Assembly (NCBI GenBank): GCA_043798715.1
Contig: JAZDOK010000004.1
Span: 115,428 to 179,427 of the forward strand
Origin: JAZDOK01 sp043798715
GTDB taxonomy: Bacteria > Vulcanimicrobiota > JAZDOK01
Direction: 5' to 3'
Length of the DNA stretch: 64,000 nt
A program made the translations under genes and the position numbers. Shown in pieces: positions 1 to 9,788 of the stretch; position 1 is the first letter of the stretch; every line of letters begins with the position of its first letter. The notes beneath the pieces are model-generated. The model made no database searches. It saw only the letters and a list, made by a program, of their open reading frames with translations, and was not told the DNA's origin.

Positions 1-561
1 ATCTAAGCGGCCGTTGTCCGCGGCTCTGTAGAGGGGGGTTTCCCCTTTCTCATTGCGTGCGTTTATCTCGGCTCCCTTCGATATGAGATATTCTGCGACG
101 TCCGTGTGTCCCTGGGAAGCGGCTTCGTGGAGAGGAGTGTTCCCATCGTCGTCCCTGGAGTTGAGATCGGCGCCCTTCGCAACAAGGATTTTCACCAACT
201 CCAGGTAACCCTCTGAAGCTTCGATGAGTGGGGTGTCCCCGTCGTTCTCCTTCGCATTCACGTCGGCCCCGGAGGAAATCAGGAACTCGACGATCTCCTT
301 CCGGTTCTTGTCACAGGCCTTGTGAAGGAGGGTGCATCCCTTGTCGTCCCGGGCATCGAAGAGCGCGGGGTCTTTCTTTAGAAGGTCTTTCACGGTGGCA
401 AGATCCCCTAGATTGATGGCGGCCCAGATCGTGACGTACTGGGAGTAAGGCACGGGCGTAGCTGAAGGTTGCGGCGATGCCTGGGCTTTGGTGAGAGCCC
501 CCAAAAACACCGTGATAATGACGGCGAGGAGTAAAATTACAGGGATAGATTTTTTCTTCAT
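1..561 (-). CDS. Secreted ankyrin-repeat protein, C-terminus outside window
   Basis: The reading frame opens at ATG 561 behind AAGGATG and stays open to the window edge, so 187 residues are visible and the C-terminus is missing. Residues 1-28 form a signal peptide (lysines, a long hydrophobic stretch, then A-Q-A-S). From about residue 72 there are ankyrin repeats with the usual TPLHEAA and GADVNA patterns; three complete repeats and the start of a fourth are seen. Ankyrin repeats are protein-binding scaffolds, so a periplasmic or surface binding role is likely, but the partner cannot be read. The gene sits alone at the window edge. Confidence 0.85.
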   Translation of the reverse strand, partial: MKKKSIPVILLLAVIITVFLGALTKAQASPQPSATPVPYSQYVTIWAAINLGDLATVKDLLKKDPALFDARDDKGCTLLHKACDKNRKEIVEFLISSGADVNAKENDGDTPLIEASEGYLELVKILVAKGADLNSRDDDGNTPLHEAASQGHTDVAEYLISKGAEINARNEKGETPLYRAADNGRLD

Positions 562-649
562 TTTTTCACATCCTTACAACAATTTAGTTTTACAACCATT
601 TCTTGTTTCCCTTTTGAAAGTATTTTGTAAATTTCCACAGAACTCCTGT

Positions 650-1519
650 CTATAAACCCCTTGCGTATTCCGGCCTGAGCCTGATCTCTCCGTCTATGGC
701 AGAGTTCAGCTTTTCCAAAAGCACTCTTTTATCTTTGGGAAACGTCCCTTCCAGCGCCAGGTAATTTGAAGCGTGATTCGAGCGAAATACGGTCTGCTTG
801 AGCTCAAGCCCCCTTACAATTTCGCAGGACTCTTTCAACAACTCTATGGGATTTAATTCCTCAAAGTCGCCCCTCCCGGCATCTTCCGCCATGGCTGTCC
901 CGGGGATGATCATCAGGGAAAGGAATGAAAGGTATCTTGGCTGCATCCTGTTTAAAGCTTCTATGGTGCCCTTGACATGTTCTTCGGAATATTTCCTGCC
1001 GCCCAGCCCCAGCAAAACAATCACCGATGACTTTATCCGCTCTTCAGCCGCTTTATGGACCGCCTCGATCATGTCTTCGACACCCGAAGATTTTCCACAC
1101 CGGTCCAGGAGGGCCTGGCTGCCGCTTTCCAGCCCCATGTAGATAAGACTTAGCCTGTGATCGCGCAACTCTTTTAATTCAGATGCATTCCTTCGTGTGA
1201 TGTTCGTTCCATTCGCGTAACTTGAGACCCGGGAAAGATGAGGGAAAGCCTGTTCCAGCCTTTCCAGTATTGGAACGAGCCTGTTGTTGCCAAGGACAAG
1301 GGCATCGCCGTCCATCAGGAAAACACGCCGTTCTTCCCGATGCCTGAGGGAGTGCCGATCTATATCAGCCAGGATCTCCTCATGATCTTTGACACGGAAG
1401 CTTTTATTCTTGTATGCGCCGCAGAAACGGCAGGTATTGGCCGAGCATCCCAGGGTTACCTGCAAAAGAAAGCTGTCGGCTTCCGCCGGAGGTCTGATTA
1501 CAGGTTCAATTATGGCCAT
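650..1519 (-). CDS. Radical SAM protein
   Basis: A 289-residue radical SAM enzyme. The cluster-binding motif is GCSANTCRFCG near residue 20, with Cx4Cx2C spacing as in the radical SAM subgroup whose motif reads GCSxNxCxFC. These enzymes use a 4Fe-4S cluster to cleave S-adenosylmethionine; the substrate here is unknown. The frame can be extended upstream to 1789, but that would run into the transporter gene that ends at 1582. The ATG at 1519 has GAGGGGG about 12 bases upstream and gives a normal N-terminus, so I use it. It lies 62 bases downstream of the transporter and may be co-transcribed. Confidence 0.82.
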   Translation of the reverse strand: MAIIEPVIRPPAEADSFLLQVTLGCSANTCRFCGAYKNKSFRVKDHEEILADIDRHSLRHREERRVFLMDGDALVLGNNRLVPILERLEQAFPHLSRVSSYANGTNITRRNASELKELRDHRLSLIYMGLESGSQALLDRCGKSSGVEDMIEAVHKAAEERIKSSVIVLLGLGGRKYSEEHVKGTIEALNRMQPRYLSFLSLMIIPGTAMAEDAGRGDFEELNPIELLKESCEIVRGLELKQTVFRSNHASNYLALEGTFPKDKRVLLEKLNSAIDGEIRLRPEYARGL

Positions 1520-1581
1520 TGAGCTTGCACCCCCTCGTGACTTGCCATAATACTTTTTAAACGCCGCTCTTAATCCGGGGA

Positions 1582-2805
1582 TCACCCGTTGCCGGCCGGA
1601 GCGGCAGTACGCGCCGTCCGGCTGTATACCCACAGGAGAATAATGGTCAGCAAGCCTATACCCATGTAATAATACCACATGAGAGGGGCATCTCCCCTGA
1701 ATCCCTCCTGGGGGCAGTAGCGCGTCAGCATGGCCCCGGCCAGCAATCCCCCGAAGAGGTTGCCGAAGAAACTGGATAGATAGTAACACCCCATGTAAAC
1801 CCCGGTCTGCCCCGGAGGGGCCTGGGAGGAGACAAACTCCAGCGCCCTGGGGGCCATCGCCATTTCGCCCAGGGCAATGGTCGCGATTCCCATCAGCATA
1901 AGCGGGACGCTGGGCCGGTGCGAGAATATGAACATGGCAATGCTTATTATGAAGACGCCCAGAATGATTGATTGGAGGGGCTTCATCCGCCTGAGGAGTG
2001 CCGTAACCGGCAGCTGGAAGAGGACGATCATGAGAGGATTCACATTAACCATCCACTCGGGGGCGATCTTATCGCCCAGGGTGCGCAGGGTGTAGAGCGG
2101 GAGGGTGAAGTACATCTGGATGTAGAGCGTATGAAAACCGCTGAGGAGGATCAGAAATACCAGGAGCCGGTAGTTGGTGACCGCCCGCCACAGGTTCAGG
2201 AGAACTTCGGACGGGGTTTTAGCGGCGCTACCCTCCACTCCCGGATCCCGGTAGAAAAAAAAGACCGCGACAAAGGCCAGCACCGCGAGGCCCGCCGAGG
2301 CCAGGCAGATATACTGGATGCCGAAATGAATGCGCATGGGATAGGCCAGGGTCTTCCCCAGGAATCCGCCGATGTTCACAATGAGGTAGAATATCGAAAA
2401 ACCCTGGGCCGCCCGATCTGGGGGAGAGGTTCGCGAGACCGTCCCGGAGATGGTGGGCTTGACGAAGGCCCCGCCCAACGCGATGAATATAAGCGCTATA
2501 ATCACCGTTCCCTTCGAGGGAAAGAGGCCCATCACCAGGTAGCCGAAAAAGAGGAGTGAAAAGGCGGCCAGAAGGGCGTTCCTGAATGTAATACGGTCGG
2601 CAAGAGTCCCGCAGAGAGAGGGCAGGATATAGAGGAGCGCCGAGAAAGTTCCGGCGATGGCTCCCGTCTCCATGTCAGAAAACCCCACCAGCCGGGAAAG
2701 GTAAAGGGTTAGGGCGATATACATCCCGTAGTAGGCAAAGCGCTCGAGGAGCTCGATGCCGTTGGCAATCCAGAAAAGACGAGGAAACTTCAAATGATGT
2801 TCCAC
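1582..2805 (-). CDS. POT-family (proton-dependent oligopeptide) MFS transporter
   Basis: A 407-residue membrane protein with about 11-12 hydrophobic segments. The N-terminus carries ELLERFAYYGMY, the POT/PTR2 hallmark ExxERxxYY, and the middle holds GGAFVKPTISGTV, matching the conserved helix 4-5 region of proton-coupled peptide transporters. It is shorter than typical POT members (about 450-500). The start is GTG at 2805, and the first 16 residues align with those of the second POT gene at 29279-30640, which supports it. Peptides are the likely substrate by family; not proven here. Confidence 0.8.
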   Translation of the reverse strand: MEHHLKFPRLFWIANGIELLERFAYYGMYIALTLYLSRLVGFSDMETGAIAGTFSALLYILPSLCGTLADRITFRNALLAAFSLLFFGYLVMGLFPSKGTVIIALIFIALGGAFVKPTISGTVSRTSPPDRAAQGFSIFYLIVNIGGFLGKTLAYPMRIHFGIQYICLASAGLAVLAFVAVFFFYRDPGVEGSAAKTPSEVLLNLWRAVTNYRLLVFLILLSGFHTLYIQMYFTLPLYTLRTLGDKIAPEWMVNVNPLMIVLFQLPVTALLRRMKPLQSIILGVFIISIAMFIFSHRPSVPLMLMGIATIALGEMAMAPRALEFVSSQAPPGQTGVYMGCYYLSSFFGNLFGGLLAGAMLTRYCPQEGFRGDAPLMWYYYMGIGLLTIILLWVYSRTARTAAPAGNG

Positions 2806-2869
2806 TGGATATGCAGTCTTGTTTTCCCTTTACCCGGCGTCTTTTTCCCTTTGATGCAAAAATTAAAAC

Positions 2870-4786
2870 TTAAATTCGGCATGAAAGACTTTCCGCCTGG
2901 CTCGTGCGGTTATTATTGGAAAATTCCAATTGAGAAAGTCTCTGTATGTTTTCGTTGCGCTTCTGGCGCTTGCGTTCAAAAGAAGAGAGAATTTTTTTTC
3001 GAATCCTCACGGACTTGGGAGTTACTTCCACCAATTCATCCGGGCCAATATATTCCAGGGCAAAATCCAGATTGGCATCCCTGGGCGGAGTCAGGATAAT
3101 CGCATCATCGGCCCCGGAGGAGCGCATGTTGGTAAGTTTTTTTGTTTTGCAGGCATTAAGCTCAAGATCTGTTGAGGTGGCGTGGATTCCCACCACCATG
3201 CCTTCGTACACTTCCACGGCCGGACCGATAAACAGAGTGCCTCTTTCCTGGGCGTTATTCAAGCCGTAAGAATTGGAAAACCCGGCTTCGGAAGAAACCA
3301 GACTGCCGTGTTCGTTACAGCGCAAGTCAATTTCGTGTACGGGTTGGTAGGAGTCAAACAAGTTATTGATTATTACAGTGCCGCGAGTGCGGGTCATCAG
3401 TGTATTTTTAAGGCCGATCAACCCGCGGGTGGGGATTACGTACTCGGCGTGGACGTCGCCGGCGGCATTTGAGTCCAGTTGTTGCATCTGCCCGCCGCGG
3501 CGGCCCAATTCCTCAATCACCACTCCCTTGAAATCGCCCGGCACATCCACCGTAACAAATTCGTACGGTTCAAGTTTGATTCCATTTTCTTCGTGATAAA
3601 TCACTTCGGGCTGTGAAACCTGCAATTCATAACCTTCGCGCCGCATGGTTTCCACCAGCACCGCCAGGTGCAGTTCGCCTCTTCCGGAGACCAGAAAATT
3701 GTCACGGCCTTCATCAAGCCCGTCAACTCTTAAAGACACGTTGGTTTCCAATTCCTTTATCAGACGGTCACGCAAATTACGGGAAGTGAGATATTTCCCT
3801 TCGCGTCCGGCAAAGGGGGAAGTGTTTACGCCGAAAGTCATTTTTATGGTCGGCGGCTCAATATGCACGGGAGGCAGGCTCACCGGGTTTAAAGGGTCCG
3901 TCAGCACATCGCCGATGTGAATGTCGTCAAAACCGGCCACGGCCACGATGTCTCCGGCCACCGCTTCTACTGCATCAACCTGCTTGAGCCCGGCGTACAT
4001 CTGCAGGGCGGTAACCCTGGATGTGTTTATAGTACCGTCCATTTTTACAAGGAGCAGATTCTGGGCTTTGGAAATTTTGCCGGACTTTATTTTTCCGATG
4101 CCCAGGCGACCTTTGTAGTTGTCGTAATTGAGAGCCAGAATCTGCAGGGCCAGAGGTTCCTCCGGAAAGACTTCCGGGGCCGGGATATAATCGATAATTG
4201 CCTGGAACAGAGCGGAAACATCGGCCTCTGCGGAATTGCTTATTTTTAATTTCAAATCATCCAAATCATTATTGGCCAGGCCCATGACGCCGGATGCAAA
4301 GATTATCGGAAAATCCAACTGGTCGTCATTGGCGCCCAACCTGACGAAAAGGTCAAATGTTCTGTCCACGGTCATATTGGCTTCTTCGCCGTCTTTGTCC
4401 ACTTTGTTAATGACCACGATTGCCTTGAGCCCGAGCTCCAGGGCTTTTTTCAACACGAACTTGGTTTGGGGCATGGGACCTTCCTTGGCGTCAACCAGAA
4501 GCAGAACACCGTCGGCCATTTTCAGGGTGCGTTCCACTTCTCCGCCAAAATCAGCATGGCCCGGCGTGTCCACGATGTTGATTTTAATGCCTTCGTAAAC
4601 CACGGAAGCGTTCTTGGCCTTGATGGTAATGCCGCGTTCGCGCTCCAGGTCCATGCTGTCCATTATCAAGTCCTGCTGGTCATTTTTGACCGATTTGGTC
4701 TGTCTTAGCATGGCGTCCACCAGCGTGGTTTTGCCGTGGTCAACGTGGGCGATAATCGCGATATTCCTGATGTTGTCTCTTTTCAT
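2870..4786 (-). CDS. typA: Translational GTPase TypA/BipA
   Basis: A ribosome-associated GTPase of the EF-G superfamily that assists large-subunit assembly and stress adaptation. From ATG 4786 (behind AAGGG) the product is 638 residues, near the usual 600-615 with a longer basic tail. Visible motifs are P-loop AHVDHGKT at residues 13-20, effector RGITI, switch II DTPGHADF and base-specificity NKVD. The C-terminal half contains the TypA-specific RGLIG loop. The codon at 4843 would add 19 residues without a better ribosome site. The gene reads as more AT-rich than the ettA gene beside it. Confidence 0.95.
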   Translation of the reverse strand: MKRDNIRNIAIIAHVDHGKTTLVDAMLRQTKSVKNDQQDLIMDSMDLERERGITIKAKNASVVYEGIKINIVDTPGHADFGGEVERTLKMADGVLLLVDAKEGPMPQTKFVLKKALELGLKAIVVINKVDKDGEEANMTVDRTFDLFVRLGANDDQLDFPIIFASGVMGLANNDLDDLKLKISNSAEADVSALFQAIIDYIPAPEVFPEEPLALQILALNYDNYKGRLGIGKIKSGKISKAQNLLLVKMDGTINTSRVTALQMYAGLKQVDAVEAVAGDIVAVAGFDDIHIGDVLTDPLNPVSLPPVHIEPPTIKMTFGVNTSPFAGREGKYLTSRNLRDRLIKELETNVSLRVDGLDEGRDNFLVSGRGELHLAVLVETMRREGYELQVSQPEVIYHEENGIKLEPYEFVTVDVPGDFKGVVIEELGRRGGQMQQLDSNAAGDVHAEYVIPTRGLIGLKNTLMTRTRGTVIINNLFDSYQPVHEIDLRCNEHGSLVSSEAGFSNSYGLNNAQERGTLFIGPAVEVYEGMVVGIHATSTDLELNACKTKKLTNMRSSGADDAIILTPPRDANLDFALEYIGPDELVEVTPKSVRIRKKILSSFERKRQKRNENIQRLSQLEFSNNNRTSQAESLSCRI

Positions 4787-4980
4787 AGTTTTCCCTTTTA
4801 ATAAAATTCCGTCAGGTTTGTTAATTCTGTCCGGTCTGATCAATACGGATTGAATCCTGATGCAGCATCGTAAGTCTACCTGAAATTACGAAAATGTCAA
4901 CGAGGGATCGAGGATATTAGTAAAATCCCAAAATCGGACGTTTCCACCGACGGCAGGATTTCTTTCGCAGGAATCCCGCT

Positions 4981-6666
4981 TCAGTCCCTGGTGAGGCTCT
5001 TGTAACGGATCCTGTTGTGCATCAAAACCTCGGCTCCGAGACGTTTGAGCCGGTGCTCTTCGTAATCGGAGTAGTTGCCGGGAAACCAGTAGACCTTCCC
5101 ATCTCCCTCAAAAGCCATTATATGGGTGGCAATCCTGTCGAGGAACCAGCGGTCGTGGCTGATGACCACCGCGCAGCCGCCGAATTGCTCCAGCCCCTCT
5201 TCGAGCGCCCGCATGGTGTTCACGTCCAAATCGTTCGTGGGCTCGTCCAGGAGGAGCACGTTAGCTCCCTCTTTCAGCATCATGGCCAGATGCACCCGGT
5301 TGCGCTCTCCGCCCGATAGCATCCCCACCCTTTTTTGCTGGTCCTGGCCGGCGAAGTTGAAACGCGCCACGTAGGCCCGGGAGTTCATCTGGTACTTGCC
5401 GAGTGCCAGGGTCTCCGCCCCGCCGGTGATGACTTCCCATACTGATTTCTCCGGGTCGAGAGCCTCCCGGCTCTGATCCACGTAGGCCAGTTTCACCGTC
5501 TCGCCGATACGGAAGGCGCCGCTGTCAGGCGTCTCCTGGCCGGTAATCATCCTGAAGAGCGTTGTTTTCCCCGCCCCGTTGGGGCCGATGATGCCCACGA
5601 TACCGCCGGGCGGCAGCGAAAAATTCATATCTTCTATCAGGACCCGGTCGGCGTAGCCCTTGGAGACTTTAGAGGCATCGATAACCACATCCCCAAGGCG
5701 GGGGCCCGCGGGGATGAAAATTTCCATGTCCCGCATGCGACTCTCCGACTCCTGTTCCAGGAGCTTCTCATAGGCGCTGATGCGGCCCTTGGCCTTGGCC
5801 TGCCGCGCCTTCGGCGCCATGCGGATCCACTCAAGCTCCCGCTGGAGCGTTTTCTGGCGCTGGCTCTCGGTCTTCTCCTCCAGGCGCAGGCGGTTTTCCT
5901 TCTGCTCGAGCCATGAAGAGTAGTTTCCTTTCCAGGGGATGCCGTAACCCCGGTCGAGTTCGAGGATCCATCCCGCCACGTTGTCGAGGAAGTAGCGGTC
6001 GTGGGTCACCGCGATGACGGTGCCCTGGTAATCCTTGAGGTGCCGCTCGAGCCAGCCCACCGATTCGGCGTCGAGGTGGTTCGTAGGCTCGTCGAGGAGG
6101 AGAATATCGGGCTTCTTGAGGAGCAACCTGCACAAAGCCACCCGGCGCCGCTCCCCCCCCGAGAGCACCTTTATCGGCGTGCCGCCGTCCGGGCATCCAA
6201 GCGCATCCATGGCTATATCCAGGCGGTTATCGAGGCTCCAGCCGTCGAGAATTTCGATGCGCTCCATGAGTCCGGCCTGTTTATCGAGAAGTTTCGTCAT
6301 CTCGTCTTCGGAGATATCGCCTGACAGGCGCTCGCTGACCTCGTTGTACTGCTTCAGGACTTCGACGGTCTCGCTGAGCCCCTGCTCCACCACCTGCCGC
6401 ACCGTGAGCGAATCGTCGAGAGACGGCTCCTGCTCCAGTAATCCCACGGAGTAGCCCGGCGAAAAAACAACTTCCCCGTTATATTCTTTCTCCACGCCGG
6501 CAATAACCCTGAGAAGCGTGCTCTTGCCCGCGCCGTTCAAGCCCAGTACCCCGATCTTCGCCCCGTAAAAGAAGGACAGGGAGACGTCCTTGATAATGGG
6601 GCGCTTGTCAATGAGCTTGCTCACTTTTACCATGGAAAAAATAATCTTGTACGCCTCAGCACTCAT
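4981..6666 (-). CDS. ettA: ABC-F ATPase EttA (energy-dependent translational throttle)
   Basis: A 561-residue soluble ABC-F protein, close to the family length of about 555. Two nucleotide-binding domains are seen: the first with GLNGAGKST, LSGGERRRVALCR and LLLDEPTNHLD, the second with GPNGAGKTT, LSGGERNRVHLAMM and LLLDEPTNDLD. They are joined by a charged linker (the P-site tRNA interaction motif of the family). There are no membrane segments. EttA binds the ribosomal E site and gates the first peptide bond according to ATP level. The paired presence of typA and ettA places two translation factors side by side, separated by 194 bases with no obvious terminator. Confidence 0.93.
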   Translation of the reverse strand: MSAEAYKIIFSMVKVSKLIDKRPIIKDVSLSFFYGAKIGVLGLNGAGKSTLLRVIAGVEKEYNGEVVFSPGYSVGLLEQEPSLDDSLTVRQVVEQGLSETVEVLKQYNEVSERLSGDISEDEMTKLLDKQAGLMERIEILDGWSLDNRLDIAMDALGCPDGGTPIKVLSGGERRRVALCRLLLKKPDILLLDEPTNHLDAESVGWLERHLKDYQGTVIAVTHDRYFLDNVAGWILELDRGYGIPWKGNYSSWLEQKENRLRLEEKTESQRQKTLQRELEWIRMAPKARQAKAKGRISAYEKLLEQESESRMRDMEIFIPAGPRLGDVVIDASKVSKGYADRVLIEDMNFSLPPGGIVGIIGPNGAGKTTLFRMITGQETPDSGAFRIGETVKLAYVDQSREALDPEKSVWEVITGGAETLALGKYQMNSRAYVARFNFAGQDQQKRVGMLSGGERNRVHLAMMLKEGANVLLLDEPTNDLDVNTMRALEEGLEQFGGCAVVISHDRWFLDRIATHIMAFEGDGKVYWFPGNYSDYEEHRLKRLGAEVLMHNRIRYKSLTRD

Positions 6667-6794
6667 CGTTTCATAAACCTCGTATTCACGTAATCATGGC
6701 CCCGCCGATGGCGGGGCGAAATACTATGGTTCCCCCTCGCCCCCTGAAACCCTGCCGACGTAACTTCGCCCGGGGTGGAAGACAGTTCCTCCAC

Positions 6795-6823
6795 TTGAAA
6801 AAGCCGTCTTTCCCGGTTATAAT
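6795..6823 (+). promoter_or_regulatory. Sigma-70-like promoter for the flavoprotein gene
   Basis: TTGAAA at 6795-6800 and a perfect TATAAT at 6818-6823 are separated by 17 bases. The likely transcription start is near 6830, giving a leader of about 30 bases before the ATG at 6860. It lies between divergent ettA and the flavoprotein gene. Confidence 0.6.
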
Positions 6824-6859
6824 GTCGCAGGAGATAGATCCTGTCCTTCAAATCGGCAA

Positions 6860-8404
6860 ATGAAAAAAACAAGCTTTAAAGAAATCGAAATATCCCTCCC
6901 TGTCGGCTATTCCGAAGAAGAACTTAAAACGAAGATCGGCCGAAGCGTGCGCTCGGCCGAATTTGCTTTTGAAATACGGAAAAAAAGCCTGGATGCCCGG
7001 AAGAAGAGCAATATTCACTGGGTCATGAAAATTATCGTTTACGATAAAAATATCAGCCGTAATCTTATTCAGTCAACACCCGGGCTGGAAATTCCCATAG
7101 CCGGTAAAAAGAAAAAGGCGATCGTAGTCGGCAGCGGTCCGGCCGGTTTTTTTGCTGCGGACATTCTTTTGCGGTCCGGCCTGGAAGTCGTAATTTTAGA
7201 AAGAGGATATGATGTAAGCAAGCGTACCGAAGACATTGAAAATTTTGAATCATCGGGAAAGCCGGTTGAAAATTCAAATTATGCCTATGGCGAAGGCGGA
7301 GCGGGAACATTCTCAGACGGCAAACTGACTTCCCGAACCAAGGATATTTCCTTGGAACGCCAATATGTTTTCGATGCCTTTGTCAAAGCCGGAGGGCCTG
7401 AGGAGATAAAATTTCTCGCCATGCCGCATCTGGGGAGTGACAATTTAATAAACATCGCAGCCGCTTTGCGCCGGGACTATATCAGCCGCGGTGGCCGGAT
7501 TCTTTTCAGCCACCAGGTTACCGATATTATGCTGGATGACTCCAGGGTCAAAAGCGTCGTAGTCGACGGCCGGGAATTTGAGGCTGACCACTTTGTTTTT
7601 GCCATCGGTCACAGCGCCTATGACACTTATTCGCTTCTGAACTCCAAGGGTGTTCAGATGGAAAGCAAGCCTTTTGCCATTGGTGTTCGCGTTGAGCATC
7701 CCCAGGAAATGATCAATGTCAACCAGTGGGGCGTCAAAGATTTGCCGGGCCTTAAGGCGGCTGAATATCGCCTGACGTTTCCGGGACGTTATTGCCTGCC
7801 GGTATATTCTTTTTGCATGTGTCCCGGCGGACGGGTTATCCCGGCAACGCCAAGGGCTGGTCTGAACATCGTAAACGGCGTATCCGATTACCGGAGAAGC
7901 TCCCGATACGCCAATTCGGCGATTGTGGCGGCGGTGGATCTGGAAAAAATATCGGGCAAGGCGATGAAGTTTGAAGATATCGCCGCCTTCATGGAAGATT
8001 TGGAAAGCCGCGCCTATAAGATCAATAACGATTATTCGGCGCCGGCCAATCGCATCCGGGATTTTATTCAGGGCAATGTGGCCGATAATTTGCCTGAAAG
8101 CAGTTATCCTTTCGGGCTTATTCCCTGTGATTTTGCCGAACTATTGCCGAAAGAGGTGGTCGAGGCCCTGAGATTCGGGTTGTCGGACTTTTCCAACAAA
8201 ATCAGGGGCTTTGAAAATGGAATCATGCTCGGCATTGAGGCGACAACTTCCAGCCCGATTCGCCTGATCCGCGACGAACAGAGGAGACTTGTGGGATTTT
8301 CCAATTTATATGCCGCCGGCGAAGGCAGCGGGTACAGCGGAGGCATTGTTTCTTCGGCCGCCGACGGTATTCTGACCGCTTTAGCCATTATCAACAGCCT
8401 GTGA
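6860..8404 (+). CDS. FAD-dependent dehydrogenase-like protein (COG2509 type)
   Basis: A 514-residue flavoprotein. An N-terminal domain of about 80 residues precedes a Rossmann FAD-binding motif GSGPAGFF at residues 91-98 and the acidic end of strand 2 (VVILERG). The segment AYGEGGAGTFSDGKLTSR and the C-terminal AAGEGSGYSGGIVSSAADG are typical of the uncharacterised FAD-dependent dehydrogenases grouped with HI0933/GidA-like oxidoreductases. The physiological substrate is unknown. The start ATG at 6860 has only a weak, distant AGGAG. The gene stands alone between ettA and tRNA-Pro. Confidence 0.85.
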   Translation: MKKTSFKEIEISLPVGYSEEELKTKIGRSVRSAEFAFEIRKKSLDARKKSNIHWVMKIIVYDKNISRNLIQSTPGLEIPIAGKKKKAIVVGSGPAGFFAADILLRSGLEVVILERGYDVSKRTEDIENFESSGKPVENSNYAYGEGGAGTFSDGKLTSRTKDISLERQYVFDAFVKAGGPEEIKFLAMPHLGSDNLINIAAALRRDYISRGGRILFSHQVTDIMLDDSRVKSVVVDGREFEADHFVFAIGHSAYDTYSLLNSKGVQMESKPFAIGVRVEHPQEMINVNQWGVKDLPGLKAAEYRLTFPGRYCLPVYSFCMCPGGRVIPATPRAGLNIVNGVSDYRRSSRYANSAIVAAVDLEKISGKAMKFEDIAAFMEDLESRAYKINNDYSAPANRIRDFIQGNVADNLPESSYPFGLIPCDFAELLPKEVVEALRFGLSDFSNKIRGFENGIMLGIEATTSSPIRLIRDEQRRLVGFSNLYAAGEGSGYSGGIVSSAADGILTALAIINSL

Positions 8405-8477
8405 CGGTCAGGGTCATTTAAGGGTCAAAAGCGGGTTCTTTGTGAGCGGCGGTTTGGTGGAGAACGGCCCCTGAAGC

Positions 8478-8555
8478 TGGTCGGAGTGGGCGGACTTGAA
8501 CCGCCGACCCCTAGCCCCCCATGCTAGTGCTCTAGCCAACCTGAGCTACACCCCG
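8478..8555 (-). tRNA. tRNA-Pro (anticodon GGG), CCA encoded
   Basis: Read on the minus strand from 8555 it folds as a cloverleaf: acceptor CGGGGTG pairing with CACTCCG (one G-T), D-arm GCTC/GAGC, anticodon stem CTAGC/GCTAG with loop ATGGGGG, and T-arm GGCGG-TTCAAGT-CCGCC. The anticodon GGG is at 8518-8520, which gives proline. The discriminator A (8481) is followed by an encoded CCA. Two ORFs that run through this locus are therefore not genes. Confidence 0.95.
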
Positions 8556-8564
8556 ACGCGCCCT

Positions 8565-8593
8565 ATTATAACAAAACATTTGCTCATATGCAA
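8565..8593 (-). promoter_or_regulatory. Promoter of tRNA-Pro
   Basis: On the minus strand TTGCAT (8593-8588) and TATAAT (8570-8565) are spaced by 17 bases. The -10 box ends ten bases before the tRNA 5' end at 8555, so transcription would start almost at the mature end. Confidence 0.65.
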
Positions 8594-8722
8594 GCGCCTT
8601 CATGAAAGGCGTTCATTCAAAGATGTGAGCCCTTCCGGGATGCGGGAGTACCGTCGCAAGGAGATGAAGAAGAGGAATCGAATATCTTTAAATAACGGGA
8701 TGAAAGAAAGAGGAATGATGTA

Positions 8723-9751
8723 ATGTCAGAAAAGATCCGAGTTGCCGTCGACGCCATGGGCGGAGACTTTGCACCGGCGGAGATAGTCATAGGGGCTCTC
8801 ATAGCGGCCCGGGAGTCGGCAGTCACACCGATCCTGGTCGGAGACGAAACCAAGATTAAAAACGAGTTGCCCGGCCAGGAGATTCCCCCCGGAATTGAGA
8901 TCGTCCATACGAGCGAATATATCTCCATGGAAGACTCCCCCTCGGCCGCCGTAAAAAAGAAAAAAAACGCTTCCATGGCGGTGGCGGCCAGACTGGTGAA
9001 AGAGGGAAAAGCGGATGCCATGGTTTCCGCCGGAAACACGGGCGCGCTCATGGAAGTCGCCCTGCTCACCTTCGGCAGAATTCACGGAATAAAACGCCCG
9101 GCGATTGCCACCGTCTGGCCGGTAAAAACAGGGAGGGCCATGCTGCTGGATGCGGGAGCCAACGCCGAGTGCCGCCCGGAACATCTCCTTCAGTTTGCGA
9201 TCATGGGTTCCATATACTGCGAAAAAGTTCTGGACATCGCGAACCCCAGAGTGGGCCTGATAAACATCGGGGAAGAATCCGGCAAGGGGAATTCTCTGAC
9301 CGTTCAAACCTATCAGCTCCTGAAGGGCTCAAACCTGAATTTTTACGGCAACGTGGAGGTGCAGGAATTCATCAACGGGGTTGTGGACGTCGCGGTTTGT
9401 GACGGTTTTGTCGGAAACATAGTACTTAAGACCGCCGAGGGCGTGGCCGCCTTAATTACGCAGATTCTGAAGGATTCCATTCCGAAGACTTTTATGAGAA
9501 AAATTGGAGGGCTTCTTCTTAAGCCCGTTTTCAGGGAACTTAAACACAAGCTGGACTCCAGCGAATACGGAGGAGCCCTTTTACTGGGCCTGCGGGGGAT
9601 CTGCATCAAAAGCCACGGCCGGGCCAACGCCAAGGCGATAAAAAACGCCATCCGGGTGGCTGAGAAAGCCGTTGAAAGCCGTTTCATCGAAAAAATCAAG
9701 GAAAATTTCGAGAATTTTTCAGCGACGTCCAAACCGGAAGCCCGGCCGTGA
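8723..9751 (+). CDS. plsX: Phosphate acyltransferase PlsX
   Basis: PlsX makes acyl-phosphate from acyl-ACP, the first step of phospholipid synthesis in most bacteria; it is a peripheral membrane enzyme. The 342-residue product has the family start VAVDAMGGDFAP, the central VSAGNTGALM and GANAECRPEHLLQFA, and the C-terminal EYGGALLLGL. ATG 8723 is preceded by AAAGAGGA. The usual partner rpmF is not visible upstream (there is tRNA-Pro on the other strand). recG follows, so plsX heads a housekeeping run through ackA. Confidence 0.95.
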   Translation: MSEKIRVAVDAMGGDFAPAEIVIGALIAARESAVTPILVGDETKIKNELPGQEIPPGIEIVHTSEYISMEDSPSAAVKKKKNASMAVAARLVKEGKADAMVSAGNTGALMEVALLTFGRIHGIKRPAIATVWPVKTGRAMLLDAGANAECRPEHLLQFAIMGSIYCEKVLDIANPRVGLINIGEESGKGNSLTVQTYQLLKGSNLNFYGNVEVQEFINGVVDVAVCDGFVGNIVLKTAEGVAALITQILKDSIPKTFMRKIGGLLLKPVFRELKHKLDSSEYGGALLLGLRGICIKSHGRANAKAIKNAIRVAEKAVESRFIEKIKENFENFSATSKPEARP

Positions 9752-9788
9752 AGAGAATTTCAAGCATGATCCCGCCCATAAAACCGAA

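Noticed and set aside
1520..1789. N-terminal extension of the radical SAM protein
   Set aside because: It lies over the 3' end of the transporter gene and does not look like protein of this family.
6663..6872. 69-codon minus-strand open frame
   Set aside because: It covers the ettA-flavoprotein promoter region and shows no protein-like pattern.
8496..8723. 75-codon plus-strand open frame before plsX
   Set aside because: It runs through tRNA-Pro and its promoter; not rpmF and without a ribosome site.
9672..9788. N-terminal extension of RecG from TTG 9672
   Set aside because: It overlaps plsX by 80 bases, is basic and unlike RecG N-termini; GTG 9789 gives the normal family length.
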